Below the pieces are notes generated by a model that was not told where the DNA came from, made no database searches, and saw only the letters and a list, made by a program, of their open reading frames with translations. This document shows, piece after piece, positions 25,837-35,015 of a DNA stretch of 64,000 nucleotides (position 1 is its first letter; every line of letters starts with the position of its first letter). This DNA comes from Quadrisphaera sp. RL12-1S. GTDB taxonomy: Bacteria; Actinomycetota; Actinomycetes; Actinomycetales; Quadrisphaeraceae. Location: positions 62,001-126,000 of the forward strand of contig NZ_JACNME010000001.1 in the NCBI RefSeq assembly GCF_014270065.1. Reading direction: 5' to 3'. The position numbers were made by a program, and so were the translations under genes.

Positions 25837-26982
25837 GTGCCGATGCACGGACGGAGGTCGGCGCGCACGTCGTCGACGGCGCAGCCTGGGGGGCACGTGA
25901 CGCAGCGGGCGAGCACCGGCGCCGGTGCTGTGCGACGGCCGTCGCGGGTGCTTGTCGGCGTCGTCGCCGTGGGCGCCCTGGTCCTGACCGGCGCCCTGCT
26001 GGCGGCGGGCTCCGGCCCGCAGGCCGGCCCGTGGCCGGTCCAGGTGGTCCTGTGGGCGGCCTTCGTGGGGCTGCGCCACGACGCTGCCCAGCGCTGGCTG
26101 GCGGGCGGGGGCCTGGACCGGCGGACGGCGCGGCGGGTGCTCTTCGGGCAGGCCCTGGGCGCCGGTGCCGTGGCGTCGAGCGCGCTGCCGGCGCTCGTGC
26201 CGGTGGTGTGCCTGCTGGTGGCCGTGGTGCACGTCGAGTGGCGCTGGCGCCGCGCTCTGGAGGCCGGGGGCCTGGGCACGCTCGTGCTGTCAGGAGCCGC
26301 GACGGCCGGGGTGTCCGCCGGGGTGCTGCCGTCGGCGCACGGCACCGCCGAGCAGGCGGCCGCGCTGGGGCTCGCGTGCCTGGTGCTGGCCAACGTGGCG
26401 GTGCTGGCCCGTCAGCGCGAGCGCGCCGACGCCGCGCTCGAGGCCACGCGGCGCACCCGCCACGACGAGCTGCTGCACGCCGCCCAGCACGACGCCCTGA
26501 CGGGTCTGCTCGGGCGCCGCGGCACCGCGGACGCGCTCGCGGCGGCGTGCGCCGCCGCCGCGCCGGGGGCGCTCGCCGCGGTGGTCTTCTGCGACCTCGA
26601 CGGGTTCAAGCCCGTCAACGACGCCCACGGCCACGCCGTGGGCGACCGGCTGCTCGTGGACGTGGCCCGGCGCCTGGCCGAGGCGGCGGGCCCCTCGGCG
26701 CAGGTGGGCCGCACCGGCGGCGACGAGTTCGTCGTGGTCCTGGGCGGAGCGCACGACACCCGGGCCGTCGAGACCCTCGCGGCGCGCGTGCGGGACTGCC
26801 TCGACGAGCCCGTCGAGGTCGACGGGCTCGTGCTGGCGCTCGGGCTGAGCAGCGGGTGCGCCTGGAGCGACGCCCCGGTGCCGGGTGAGGAGCTGCTGCG
26901 CCGCGCCGACACCGCCATGTACGCGGCCAAGGCGCAGCGGCGAGCCGGTCGCTCCGCCGCCAGGCCCACCCTCCTCGGCTGA
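25837..26982 (+). CDS. Membrane-bound diguanylate cyclase (GGDEF domain)
   Basis: A 381-residue protein. Residues about 38-200 hold five or six hydrophobic helices; the GGDEF domain follows from about 222 (HDALTGLLGRRG, FCDLDGFKPVNDAHGHAVGDRLL) with the catalytic GRTGGDEFVVVL at about 290-301 and ADTAMYAAK near the end. The signature is intact, so it should make cyclic di-GMP from GTP. No RxxD inhibitory site is obvious at the usual place. The GTG at 25837 has AGGTGAGG at a good distance; GTG 25897 is an alternative start. It ends 13 bp from convergent deoC. Confidence 0.88.
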   Translation: MPMHGRRSARTSSTAQPGGHVTQRASTGAGAVRRPSRVLVGVVAVGALVLTGALLAAGSGPQAGPWPVQVVLWAAFVGLRHDAAQRWLAGGGLDRRTARRVLFGQALGAGAVASSALPALVPVVCLLVAVVHVEWRWRRALEAGGLGTLVLSGAATAGVSAGVLPSAHGTAEQAAALGLACLVLANVAVLARQRERADAALEATRRTRHDELLHAAQHDALTGLLGRRGTADALAAACAAAAPGALAAVVFCDLDGFKPVNDAHGHAVGDRLLVDVARRLAEAAGPSAQVGRTGGDEFVVVLGGAHDTRAVETLAARVRDCLDEPVEVDGLVLALGLSSGCAWSDAPVPGEELLRRADTAMYAAKAQRRAGRSAARPTLLG

Positions 26983-26995
26983 CGGGGCGACCGCG

Positions 26996-27727
26996 TCAGT
27001 CCTGCGCCAGCCCGTCCAGCACGGCCGCGGTCCCCGACAGTCCCAGGCGCGTGGCGCCGGCCTCGAGCAGGGCGACGGCGGCCTCCGCCGTCCTGATGCC
27101 ACCGGACGCCTTGATGCCGAGGCGGCCGCCGACGGTGGCGTGCATGACCTCCACGGCGTGCACGCTGGCGCCGCCCGCGGGGTGGAAGCCGGTGGAGGTC
27201 TTCACGAAGTCCGCCCCGGCCTCCTCCGCAGCCCGGCAGACGGCCACGAGGACGTCGTCCGGCAGGGCCGCGCTCTCCACGATGACCTTGAGGACGCCCG
27301 GCGCGGGGACGGCCGCGCGCACGGCGGCGATGTCGGAGCGGACCGCCTCGACCTCGCCCGACAGCGCCGCGCCCACGTCGATGACCATGTCGACCTCGTC
27401 CGCCCCGGCGGCCACGGCGGCGGCGGCCTCGGCGGCCTTCACCTCGCTGACGTGCTTGCCGGAGGGGAAGCCGCAGACCGTCGCCACGACGAGGCCCTCG
27501 GTCGAGCCGGGTCCGGCGGTGTCCTGCAGGGGCAGGAAGGACGGCGAGACGCAGACCGCGAGGACGCCCAGGCGGCGTGCGTCGGCCAGCAGGGCCGCGA
27601 CGTCGGCGGTGGTCGCCTCGGGCTTGAGCAGGGTGTGGTCGACCAGCCGCGCCACGCGGGCCGCCGTCCACGTCGTCGGGGTCGTCGGGGTCGTCCCGGT
27701 GCCGGCGGTGCTGCTGTCCGTGCTCAT
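26996..27727 (-). CDS. deoC: Deoxyribose-phosphate aldolase
   Basis: A 243-residue class I aldolase. [16 protein letters not shown] opens the barrel; [26 protein letters not shown], the Schiff-base lysine in [14 protein letters not shown] and the second lysine in [11 protein letters not shown] are intact. It splits 2-deoxyribose-5-phosphate into glyceraldehyde-3-phosphate and acetaldehyde, the last step after PunA/DeoA phosphorolysis and the mutase. The N-terminus carries a Thr-rich low-complexity stretch ([12 protein letters not shown]). The ATG is preceded by CAAGAT 6 nt upstream, a weak leaderless -10. Confidence 0.92.
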   Translation of the reverse strand: MSTDSSTAGTGTTPTTPTTWTAARVARLVDHTLLKPEATTADVAALLADARRLGVLAVCVSPSFLPLQDTAGPGSTEGLVVATVCGFPSGKHVSEVKAAEAAAAVAAGADEVDMVIDVGAALSGEVEAVRSDIAAVRAAVPAPGVLKVIVESAALPDDVLVAVCRAAEEAGADFVKTSTGFHPAGGASVHAVEVMHATVGGRLGIKASGGIRTAEAAVALLEAGATRLGLSGTAAVLDGLAQD

Positions 27728-27780
27728 GGGGCCATCTTGCCCGCAGGCCGCAGGCCGCAGCCCGCTGCCCGCGGCACCGG

Positions 27781-28881
27781 TCAGGGGGCCGGGCTCGTGC
27801 GGCGGGCGCGGCAGACGACCACCAGGGTGGTCGTCGTCGCCACCGCCCACGCGAGGAGCACCAGGCGCGGCTCCCAGCGCTGGGTGTCGTTGAAGTAGGC
27901 GGCCGCGCGCAGGGCGGAGACGAGCGCGCCGGACGGCAGCACGCGCGAGAGCGTGCTGAACGGCTCCGGCAGCAGACCGGGGGCGACGGCGCCGCCGCTG
28001 GAGGTGTTGCCGAGCAGGATGAACAGCGCCCAGGTGGGCAGGATCGCCCACCGGCCCACCAGCACGCTCATGAGCGCCGCGAACGAGGAGGCCGTGAGCA
28101 CCTGCAGCGCCAGCGCCCACCACGTCTCCCAGAACGGCAGCGGCACCCCGAGCACCGCGATCGCCAGCGTGGTCAGCACGAGCGAGCCGAGCACCACCAG
28201 GGCCCCCGCCACCAGCGCCCACGCGCGCAGCGGCAGCGGGCTGGCGTGGGCGCGCAGCTGGAAGGTGGTGACGAAGCCGAGGATCGTGGCGGTAATGGTC
28301 AGGTAGAAGGCGGCCAGGCCGGAGGGGTCGGCGGAGGGCAGCGGGTGCAGGTCGGCGGTGGTGAGGGCCACCCCGGAGGTGCTCTCGGCGCTCAGCGCCG
28401 CCTGGGTGAGCACGCGGGCCGCTGACGCCCCGGACGCGCTGGACAGCTCCATCCGCACCCCGGACCCCTCGTCCGAGCCGGTGGGGCTGAGGACGGCGTA
28501 GACCTCCTGCAGCTGGACCAGCCGCTCGCCCTCGGCCGCGCTGTCGACGGCGCGCAGCTGCAGCCCCTGGGAGGTGGCGCGCTCGAGCGCGGCGACGAAC
28601 GGCGAGGACTCCGCGCCGGAGACCACCGCCACGGGCAGGGCGCGCGCGACGGGACGGCCCAGCGCGTCGATGTAGCTCAGCGCGAACAACGCCACCATGG
28701 TGGTGGCCACCGCGATGATGACCGCCGCGTGCTTGAAGGAGGGCCGCAGCTCCGCCCACGGCCGGTCCGCCCGGTGCTGGGGGTGGTGGGGCTGGGCGCC
28801 CTGCCCGCCGTCGTCGGCGCTCTCGTCCGGGGCGTCCTGGCGGGCCTGGCCCGTGGGCTCGGACGGGGCCTCCTGCGTCAC
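27781..28881 (-). CDS. ABC-2/DUF3533-like multi-pass membrane protein
   Basis: A 366-residue membrane protein. A hydrophilic N-terminus (1-50) leads to one helix ([21 protein letters not shown], about 50-70), an extracytoplasmic domain of about 115 residues ([21 protein letters not shown]) and then five closely spaced helices. This is the layout of DUF3533/YhgE-like and ABC-2 permease proteins. No ABC ATPase is encoded beside it, so a transport role is uncertain. Its start is only 26 bp from the divergent M13 peptidase. Confidence 0.6.
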   Translation of the reverse strand: MTQEAPSEPTGQARQDAPDESADDGGQGAQPHHPQHRADRPWAELRPSFKHAAVIIAVATTMVALFALSYIDALGRPVARALPVAVVSGAESSPFVAALERATSQGLQLRAVDSAAEGERLVQLQEVYAVLSPTGSDEGSGVRMELSSASGASAARVLTQAALSAESTSGVALTTADLHPLPSADPSGLAAFYLTITATILGFVTTFQLRAHASPLPLRAWALVAGALVVLGSLVLTTLAIAVLGVPLPFWETWWALALQVLTASSFAALMSVLVGRWAILPTWALFILLGNTSSGGAVAPGLLPEPFSTLSRVLPSGALVSALRAAAYFNDTQRWEPRLVLLAWAVATTTTLVVVCRARRTSPAP

Positions 28882-28888
28882 GCTCGTG

Positions 28889-28894
28889 AGAGTA
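28889..28894 (-). promoter_or_regulatory. -10 hexamer TACTCT for a leaderless transcript of the membrane-protein gene
   Basis: Read on the minus strand, TACTCT is followed by seven bases and the GTG at 28881. The 26-bp gap to the divergent M13 peptidase leaves no room for a longer leader. Confidence 0.4.
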
Positions 28895-28907
28895 GGGAGG
28901 ATGGGGC

Positions 28908-30980
28908 ATGGCCACCTCTCCGACGCAGCCCCCGGTCCGCTCGGGCCTCGACCTCGCCCACGTCGACGTCGCCGCCCGCCCCCAGGACGACCTGTTCGGG
29001 CACGTCAACGGCTCCTGGCTGGCCGCGCACGAGATCCCCGCCGACAGGTCCTCCGACGGTGCCTTCCGGGCCCTGTTCGACGCCGCGGAGGAGCAGGTCC
29101 GCGCGATCGTCGAGGAGGCCGCCGCGAGCGCCCCGGCCGAGACCACCGGGCCCGCCTCGGGCGGCTCGCTGGGACAGGTGGGCCGCGCCTACCGGGCCTT
29201 CATGGACGTCGACCGCGTGGAGGCCCTCGGGGCGGCTCCGCTGCGGCCTCTGCTGGACGAGGTGGCCGCGCTGCGCGACCGCGGCGAGCTCGCCGCGCTG
29301 CTGGGCCGCTACCAGCGCGAGGGGCTGGTGGCGCTGGTGGCCGCGTACGTCTCGCCGGACGCGAAGGACTCCTCCCGGTACGTCGTCTACGCCGAGCAGG
29401 CCGGGCTGGGCCTGCCGGACGAGGCGTACTACCGCCTCGACGAGCACGCCGAGGTCCGCGGGAAGTACGTCGAGCACCTCGACAGGCTGTGCGCGCTCGC
29501 GGGCCTGGAGCCGCTGGGGGCCACGGTGCTGGACCTCGAGACCGCGCTGGCGGCCGTCAGCTGGGACCGGGTCTCGCGCCGGGACGCTCACCGGACGTAC
29601 ACGCTGATGACCTGGGACGCCCTGGTGGCCAGCGCGCCGGGACTGGACTGGGAGGCCTGGCGCGCGGCGCTGCTGGACCTCTCCGACGACACCACCGACG
29701 ACACCACCGACGGCGGGAGCGGAGGGCCGGCGAGCCGCCTGCCGGGTGTCAGCGCCCACGCCCTCGACGAGGTGGTGGTGCGCCAGCCCTCGTTCGTGAC
29801 CGGCGCGGCGCGGCTGCTCGAGGAGCGACCGCTGGAGCAGTGGCGCGCCTGGCTGGCGGTGCGCCTGGTGCGCGGGCTGGCCCCGTACCTGTCGGCCGAC
29901 CTCGTCGAGGAGCAGTTCGACTTCTCGGGCCGCACCCTGTCGGGCACCCCGCAGCTGCGGGAGCGCTGGCGCCGGGGCGTCTCGTTCGTCGAGGGCACCC
30001 TCGGGGAGGCCGTGGGGCAGCTCTACGTGGAGCGGCACTTCCCGCCGCGCTCCAAGGAGCGCATGGTGGAGCTGGTGGCCCACCTCGTCGAGGCCTACCG
30101 CCGGTCCATCTCGGCGCTGGACTGGATGGGCCCGGAGACCCGCGAGAAGGCCCTGGCCAAGCTGGAGGCGTTCACGCCCAAGATCGGCTACCCGGACCGG
30201 TGGAAGGACTACTCCTCCCTCGTCGTGGACGGCGAGGACCTCGTCGGCACGGTGCGCCGGACCGGGGAGTGGGAGACCGCCTTCGAGCTGGCCAAGATCG
30301 GGCAGCCGATCGACAGGTCGGAGTGGCTGATGACGCCGCAGACCGTCAACGCGTACTACCACCCGGTGATGAACGAGATCGTCTTCCCCGCGGCGATCCT
30401 GCAGCCGCCGTTCTTCGACGCGGACGCCGACGACGCCGCCAACTACGGCGGCATCGGCGCGGTCATCGGCCACGAGATCGGCCACGGCTTCGACGACCAG
30501 GGCTCCAAGTACGACGGCTCCGGGAACCTCGTCGACTGGTGGACGCCGTCGGACCGGGAGGAGTTCGAGCGCCGCGCCGCCGCGCTCGTCGCGCAGTACT
30601 CGGCGCTGTCCCCGCGGGAGGCGCCGGACGCCCGCGTCAACGGCGAGCTGACGGTCGGCGAGAACATCGGTGACCTCGGCGGGCTGACCATCGCGCTGAA
30701 GGCCTACCGGATCTCGCTGGAGGAGGCTGGTCTGGCCGACGGCCCGGAGATCGACGGCTTCACCGCCACCCAGCGGGTGCTCATCGGGTGGGCGCAGGTG
30801 TGGCGCACCAAGACCCGCGAGGCGGAGGTGCGGCGCCGGCTCGCGATCGACCCGCACTCCCCCGCCGACCTGCGCTGCAACGCCGTGGTCACCAACCTCG
30901 ACGCCTTCCACGAGGCGTTCGGGGTGGTCGAGGGCGACGCCCTGTTCACCCCGCTGGAGCAGCGGGTGCGCATCTGGTGA
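28908..30980 (+). CDS. M13 family zinc metallopeptidase (neprilysin-like)
   Basis: A 690-residue peptidase. The zinc site [18 protein letters not shown] (HExxH at about 523-527) and the third ligand in [16 protein letters not shown] (about 585-600) are intact, as are [24 protein letters not shown] and the C-terminal NPHSPADLR-like [16 protein letters not shown]. No signal peptide or membrane anchor is present, so it is expected in the cytoplasm, as for many bacterial PepO-like enzymes. An acidic repeat [14 protein letters not shown] interrupts the N-terminal domain at about residues 263-276. GGGAGG precedes the ATG. The CofH-like gene overlaps its stop by 4 bp. Confidence 0.92.
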   Translation: MATSPTQPPVRSGLDLAHVDVAARPQDDLFGHVNGSWLAAHEIPADRSSDGAFRALFDAAEEQVRAIVEEAAASAPAETTGPASGGSLGQVGRAYRAFMDVDRVEALGAAPLRPLLDEVAALRDRGELAALLGRYQREGLVALVAAYVSPDAKDSSRYVVYAEQAGLGLPDEAYYRLDEHAEVRGKYVEHLDRLCALAGLEPLGATVLDLETALAAVSWDRVSRRDAHRTYTLMTWDALVASAPGLDWEAWRAALLDLSDDTTDDTTDGGSGGPASRLPGVSAHALDEVVVRQPSFVTGAARLLEERPLEQWRAWLAVRLVRGLAPYLSADLVEEQFDFSGRTLSGTPQLRERWRRGVSFVEGTLGEAVGQLYVERHFPPRSKERMVELVAHLVEAYRRSISALDWMGPETREKALAKLEAFTPKIGYPDRWKDYSSLVVDGEDLVGTVRRTGEWETAFELAKIGQPIDRSEWLMTPQTVNAYYHPVMNEIVFPAAILQPPFFDADADDAANYGGIGAVIGHEIGHGFDDQGSKYDGSGNLVDWWTPSDREEFERRAAALVAQYSALSPREAPDARVNGELTVGENIGDLGGLTIALKAYRISLEEAGLADGPEIDGFTATQRVLIGWAQVWRTKTREAEVRRRLAIDPHSPADLRCNAVVTNLDAFHEAFGVVEGDALFTPLEQRVRIW

Positions 30981-32125
30981 GCCCGCTGCTCCACCTGCTC
31001 GCCCGCTGCGAGCAGGGCGACCCGCAGGACCCGGGGCTCGACGACGACGGCGGCCAGCAGCTGCTGACCGCCGACGGCGACGACCTCGAGGCCCTGTGCG
31101 CCCTCGCCGACGCCGTGCGCGGCCACCGCCCGGGCGCGGGCGAGCTGACGTTCGTGGTCAACCGCAACCTCACGACCGCCGCGGTGGCCGGGCCGCCCGG
31201 CTCGCGGCAGGCGGACCTGCGCGACGCGCTGGTGGACGAGGCGGTGGCGCTGGGCGCGACCGAGCTGTGCGTCCAGGGCCCGCTGCCGGCCGAGGCCGGC
31301 GCCGACGGCTACCTCGACCTCGTGGTGGCCCTGCACGAGCGGGCGCCGCAGCTGCACCTGCACGCCTTCCGACCCGCGGAGGTGCTGGACGCCGCGGCGC
31401 GCTCGGGCCGCACCCCGAGGGAGTGGCTGACCGCCGCGCGGGAGGCCGGGCTGGGCTCGGTGCCCGGCACCGGCGCGCGGGTGCTGGACGACGCGCTGCG
31501 GCCCGCGCTCGCGCCGCCCGGCAGCCCGGACCTCACCTCCCAGCAGTGGCTGGACCTCGTCACCACCGCGCACGAGGTGGGCCTGCGCTCCACCGCCACG
31601 CTCGTCTACGGCCACCTCGAGACGGCGGCGCAGCAGGTGGCGCACCTGCGCCGGCTGCAGGAGGTGCAGCGGCGCACGGGCGGCTTCACCGAGCTCATCC
31701 TCATGCCGTGGGTGCCGGCGCTCACCGCTGCCCTGCCCGACCCGCTGCCCGCGGGCCTGCCGCGCCAGGCCCCGGGCCCGTCGGTGCGGGAGACGCGGGC
31801 GCTGCACGCCGTGGCGCGCCTGCTGCTGTGCCACGGGGGCGGTCAGGCGGCGGGGAGCATCGACCACCTGCAGGTGGCGTGGACCAAGCTCGGCGGCGGC
31901 ACGACCCCGCTGGTGGAGCAGGTGCTGCGCGGCGGCGCCGACGACCTGGGCGGGCTGCTGCTCGACGGCACCACCGCCCCGGAGGCCGGCGCCGAGGCGG
32001 GGCTGGCGCTGTCCGCGGCCGACGTCGTCGTCGTCGCCGGGCGCCTGGGACGCACGCCGCGCCAGCGGACCACCACCTACGCGGACGTCCCTCCGGACCG
32101 CCGCCTCCCCCTCCCCCGTCCGTGA
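30977..32125 (+). CDS. CofH/FbiC-C-like protein lacking the radical-SAM cysteines
   Basis: A 382-residue protein that aligns, from recall of the family, along the whole CofH half of FO synthase: LLTADGDDLEALCALADA, ELTFVVNRN, GATELCVQG, LHLHAFRPAEV, EAGLGSVPGTGARVLDD, TTAHEVGLRSTATLVYGH, RRTGGFTELILMPW, LQVAWTKLG and GGADDLGGLL. The CxxxCxxC cluster motif that should follow VVNRN is absent: the frame reads LTTAAVAGPPGSRQADL instead and the segment is about 15 residues shorter. It cannot bind the usual [4Fe-4S] cluster. The GTG overlaps the M13 stop (GTGA), and the TGA stop lies inside a dispersed repeat. CofG is convergent, 1.6 kb away. Confidence 0.8.
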   Translation: MSPLLHLLARCEQGDPQDPGLDDDGGQQLLTADGDDLEALCALADAVRGHRPGAGELTFVVNRNLTTAAVAGPPGSRQADLRDALVDEAVALGATELCVQGPLPAEAGADGYLDLVVALHERAPQLHLHAFRPAEVLDAAARSGRTPREWLTAAREAGLGSVPGTGARVLDDALRPALAPPGSPDLTSQQWLDLVTTAHEVGLRSTATLVYGHLETAAQQVAHLRRLQEVQRRTGGFTELILMPWVPALTAALPDPLPAGLPRQAPGPSVRETRALHAVARLLLCHGGGQAAGSIDHLQVAWTKLGGGTTPLVEQVLRGGADDLGGLLLDGTTAPEAGAEAGLALSAADVVVVAGRLGRTPRQRTTTYADVPPDRRLPLPRP

Positions 32126-32176
32126 TCATGGGCGATGCGCACACGACCCCCCGTGATCATGGGAGTTCTGCACACC
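32121..32176 (+). repeat. Direct pair of the 25-nt CGTGATCATGGG repeat unit
   Basis: Units at 32121-32145 and 32152-32176 share CGTGATCATGGG, a T at position 16, GC at 19-20 region and CACAC near the end, with a period of 31 nt. Unlike the copies at 15299 and 35522 they are in the same orientation. The first unit contains the TGA stop of the CofH-like gene (32123-32125) and the ATG start of the monooxygenase (32128-32130). Confidence 0.8.
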
Positions 32177-33678
32177 TGGCGGTCGACGTCGCCGTCGTCG
32201 GCGCCGGGGTGGCGGGCCTGGCGACGGCCATCCAGCTGCGCCGCCGGGGCCGCGAGAGCTTCGTGGTGCTGGAGCGCGGCGACGACGTCGGCGGGACCTG
32301 GCGCGACAACACCTACCCCGGGGTCGCCTGCGACGTGCCCGCACCGCTGTACGCGTACACGTTCCGCCCGCAGCCGGCCTGGACGCACCGCTACGCGCGC
32401 GGAGCCCAGGTGCTGGAGTACCTGCGCACCAGCGCCCGCGAGGAGGGCCTCGGGCCGCACCTGCGGCTGCGCACCGACGTCATCGACGCCACCTGGGACG
32501 ACGACGGCGACGGCGTCGCCAGGGCAGGAGGGCGCTGGCACGTGACCGCGGTGACGCCCGACGGGGTGCTGCGGGTCAGCGCGCGGGTGCTCGTCACCGC
32601 GGTCGGCCGGCTCGCCGAGCCGCGCACCCCCGACGTGCCGGGGCTGGACCGCTTCGCCGGGCCGGTGGTGCACACCGCGCACTGGGACGCCGGGCTCGAC
32701 GTCCGCGGTCTCCGCGTGGGCGTGGTCGGCACCGGGGCGTCGGCGGTGCAGGTCGTGCCGCAGCTGGCCGGGGTGGCCGCGCAGGTGGTGGTCTTCCAGC
32801 GGACGGCCCCCTGGGTGGTGCCGCGCCAGGACGCCGAGGTGCCGGCCGCCGAGCGCGAGGCGCTGCAGCGGGACCCGGGCGCGGTGCGCGCACTGCGGGC
32901 GGAGCTGCTCGCCGAGCTCGACGCCGGCATCGCCGCGCGCCGCCGCGAGCGCCCCGCGCTGGAGGCGCTGCGCGCGCGGGCGCTGGAGCACCTGGCGTCC
33001 CAGGTCCCGAAGGGTCCGCTGCGCCGCGCGCTGACCCCGTCGTACGAGGTCGGCTGCAAGCGCGTGCTGCTCTCGGACGACTTCTACCCCGCGCTCCTGC
33101 GCCCCGACGTGCACCTGGAGCCGAGCGCGCTGGCGCGCGTCGAGCCCGGCGGCGCGGTCGCGGGCTCGGGTGAGCGCTTCGGGCTGGACGCGCTGGTGAT
33201 GGCCACGGGGTTCACCACCACGCGGCCGCCGATCGCGGAGCGGCTGCACGGCCGGGGCGGACGCTCCCTCGCGCAGCGGTGGGCCGGGGGGATGTCGGCC
33301 TACGCCTCGACGGCGGTGCCGGGGTTCCCCAACCTCTTCCTGCTCGGCGGGCCGCACGCGGTGCTGGGGCACTCCTCGGCGATCGACGTGCTGGAGGCGC
33401 AGGTCGAGCACGTGCTGGGCGCGCTGGAGCACCTGCGGCGCCTCGGTGCCGGCGCCGCGCCGCTGGAGGTGGCGGAGCGCACCGAAGCCGCGTACCTGCG
33501 GGAGGTCGACGCGATGGCCGCCGGGACCGTGTGGGAGGACGGCGGCTGCACGAGCTGGTACCGCGACGACCGCAGCGGGCGGCTGGCGCTGCTGTGGCCG
33601 GCGTCGGCGGCGGAGTTCCGGGCGCGCAACGCCCGCTTCGACCCCGCCGCCTACGGCACCCACGGCGCCGCGAGCTGA
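32128..33678 (+). CDS. Flavin-containing monooxygenase, Baeyer-Villiger type
   Basis: A 516-residue two-dinucleotide-fold flavoprotein. FAD motif VDVAVVGAGVAGLATAIQLRRRG (about 17-39), ERGDDVGGTWRDNTYPGVACDVPAPLYAYTF, the Baeyer-Villiger signature FAGPVVHTAHWD (F-x-G-x-x-x-H-x-x-x-W, about 176-187), NADPH motif GVVGTGASAVQVVPQLA (about 198-214) and VMATGFTTTRP near the C-terminus. It should oxygenate a ketone or amine with NADPH and O2; the substrate is unknown. The first 16 residues are encoded by two copies of a dispersed repeat, and no later in-frame start exists before the FAD motif. It ends 2 bp from convergent cofG. Confidence 0.88.
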   Translation: MGDAHTTPRDHGSSAHLAVDVAVVGAGVAGLATAIQLRRRGRESFVVLERGDDVGGTWRDNTYPGVACDVPAPLYAYTFRPQPAWTHRYARGAQVLEYLRTSAREEGLGPHLRLRTDVIDATWDDDGDGVARAGGRWHVTAVTPDGVLRVSARVLVTAVGRLAEPRTPDVPGLDRFAGPVVHTAHWDAGLDVRGLRVGVVGTGASAVQVVPQLAGVAAQVVVFQRTAPWVVPRQDAEVPAAEREALQRDPGAVRALRAELLAELDAGIAARRRERPALEALRARALEHLASQVPKGPLRRALTPSYEVGCKRVLLSDDFYPALLRPDVHLEPSALARVEPGGAVAGSGERFGLDALVMATGFTTTRPPIAERLHGRGGRSLAQRWAGGMSAYASTAVPGFPNLFLLGGPHAVLGHSSAIDVLEAQVEHVLGALEHLRRLGAGAAPLEVAERTEAAYLREVDAMAAGTVWEDGGCTSWYRDDRSGRLALLWPASAAEFRARNARFDPAAYGTHGAAS

Positions 33679-33680
33679 AC

Positions 33681-34988
33681 TCAGGCGGCGGGACGGCGGG
33701 GCGCGGCGCCCACCGGGCGGCGGCCCTGCACCGCCAGCCCGTCCGCACCGGCGAGCGCCGCTACGGCCGGGCGGACCACCGGGTCGAGCCAGCGCTCGGC
33801 GTCGAGGGCGTGCTCGGGCTGCAGCGCGAGGCGCTCGCGCAGCTCGAAGCCGCCCTCGGCGGACCAGCGGGCGAGGTCGTCCAGGTGCGGCCAGGGCCGC
33901 TCGGGGTTGACGTGGTCGGGCGTCAGCGGGCTGACGCCGCCCCAGTCGTCCACGCCGGCGCGCAGCAGGAGCGCCAGCTCGGCGCCGTCGTCGTCGGTCG
34001 CGGAGAGGTTGGGCGGCGCCTGGATGCGCAGGTCCGGCCCCAGGAGCAGGCGGGACACGGCGAGCGCGGCCGCGTACTCCTGCAGGGCCAGGTCGGGCTC
34101 GCCGCGCATGGCGGTGCGCGGCTTGGCGCGGAAGTTCTGCACGATCACCTCGCGCACGTGCCCGTGGCGGCGCGCCGTGTCCGCGAGCGCCAGGAGCGAC
34201 TCGACCCGGTCCGCCGGGGTCTCCCCGATGCCCAGCAGCACCCCGGTGGTGAAGGGGACGACGGCGGTGCCGGCGTCCTCGAGCACCTGCAGCCGCACGG
34301 CCGGGTCCTTGTCCGGGCTGCCGAAGTGCGCGGCGCCGCGGCGCTCGAACAGGTCGCGGCTGGTGGTCTCGAGCATCATCCCCATCGACGCCGCGACGGG
34401 GCGCAGGTCGGCGAGCTCGGCGGCGGTCATGACACCCGGGTTGAGGTGCGGCAGCATCCCCGTCTCCTCGCGGACGCGGACGGCGAGGTGGCGCACGTAC
34501 GCCAGCGTGGAGCCGAAGCCGTGCGCCTCCAGCCACTGCCGAGCCTCGGGCCAGCGGGCCTCGGGGCGGTCGCCGAGGGTGAAGAGCGCCTCCTTGCACT
34601 CCAGCGCGGCGCCGTCGCGGGTGAGGGCCAGCACCTCGTCCTCGGTCATGAAGGGGGCGCGGCCGGCGCGCGCCAGCTGCAGGGGCGTGTCGACGAAGGT
34701 GCAGTAGTGGCACCGGTCGCGGCACAGCGTGGTGATGGGAACGAACACCTTGCGCGAGTACGTGACGACGCCGGGGCGCCCGGCCGCGGCCAGCCCCGCG
34801 TCGCGCACCGCTGACGCGACCCGCAGCAGCCTGTCCAGCGGGTCGCCGCCGGCCAGGCCGCGGGCGCCCAGGAGCGCCTCCGCCTGGTGCGGCTCGAGGA
34901 CCGCCCCGGCCTCGGCGACGCGCAGCGCCTCCTGGACGGCGCGCCCGCTCGGCGGTGAGGTCGGGTCCGGCAGTGCGGTGGTGCTCAC
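33681..34988 (-). CDS. cofG: 7,8-didemethyl-8-hydroxy-5-deazariboflavin synthase subunit CofG
   Basis: A 435-residue radical-SAM protein. The cluster motif [14 protein letters not shown] (about 87-100) is intact, with [72 protein letters not shown] and [14 protein letters not shown] typical of CofG/FbiC N-terminal half. Together with CofH it forms the FO chromophore of F420. In most actinobacteria both halves are fused as FbiC; here CofG is a separate gene, convergent with a CofH-like gene that lacks the cluster. TAGCCT lies 6 nt before the GTG, pointing to a leaderless mRNA. Confidence 0.92.
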   Translation of the reverse strand: MSTTALPDPTSPPSGRAVQEALRVAEAGAVLEPHQAEALLGARGLAGGDPLDRLLRVASAVRDAGLAAAGRPGVVTYSRKVFVPITTLCRDRCHYCTFVDTPLQLARAGRAPFMTEDEVLALTRDGAALECKEALFTLGDRPEARWPEARQWLEAHGFGSTLAYVRHLAVRVREETGMLPHLNPGVMTAAELADLRPVAASMGMMLETTSRDLFERRGAAHFGSPDKDPAVRLQVLEDAGTAVVPFTTGVLLGIGETPADRVESLLALADTARRHGHVREVIVQNFRAKPRTAMRGEPDLALQEYAAALAVSRLLLGPDLRIQAPPNLSATDDDGAELALLLRAGVDDWGGVSPLTPDHVNPERPWPHLDDLARWSAEGGFELRERLALQPEHALDAERWLDPVVRPAVAALAGADGLAVQGRRPVGAAPRRPAA

Positions 34989-34994
34989 CTCACG

Positions 34995-35000
34995 AGGCTA
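34995..35000 (-). promoter_or_regulatory. -10 hexamer TAGCCT for leaderless cofG
   Basis: On the minus strand TAGCCT is followed by CGTGAG and the GTG at 34988, a 6-nt spacing. Confidence 0.5.
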
Positions 35001-35015
35001 GGTCGGACATGCGCG

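Noticed and set aside
30788-30976. N-terminal extension of the CofH-like gene into the M13 peptidase
   Set aside because: The extension is a shadow of the peptidase coding sequence; the coupled GTG at 30977 begins the family homology.
30977-32125. CofH-like gene as a frameshifted or truncated pseudogene
   Set aside because: The frame is open from a coupled GTG to the end of the family alignment, and no alternative frame near 31150-31230 encodes the missing cysteine motif; the loss is an in-frame deletion and replacement.
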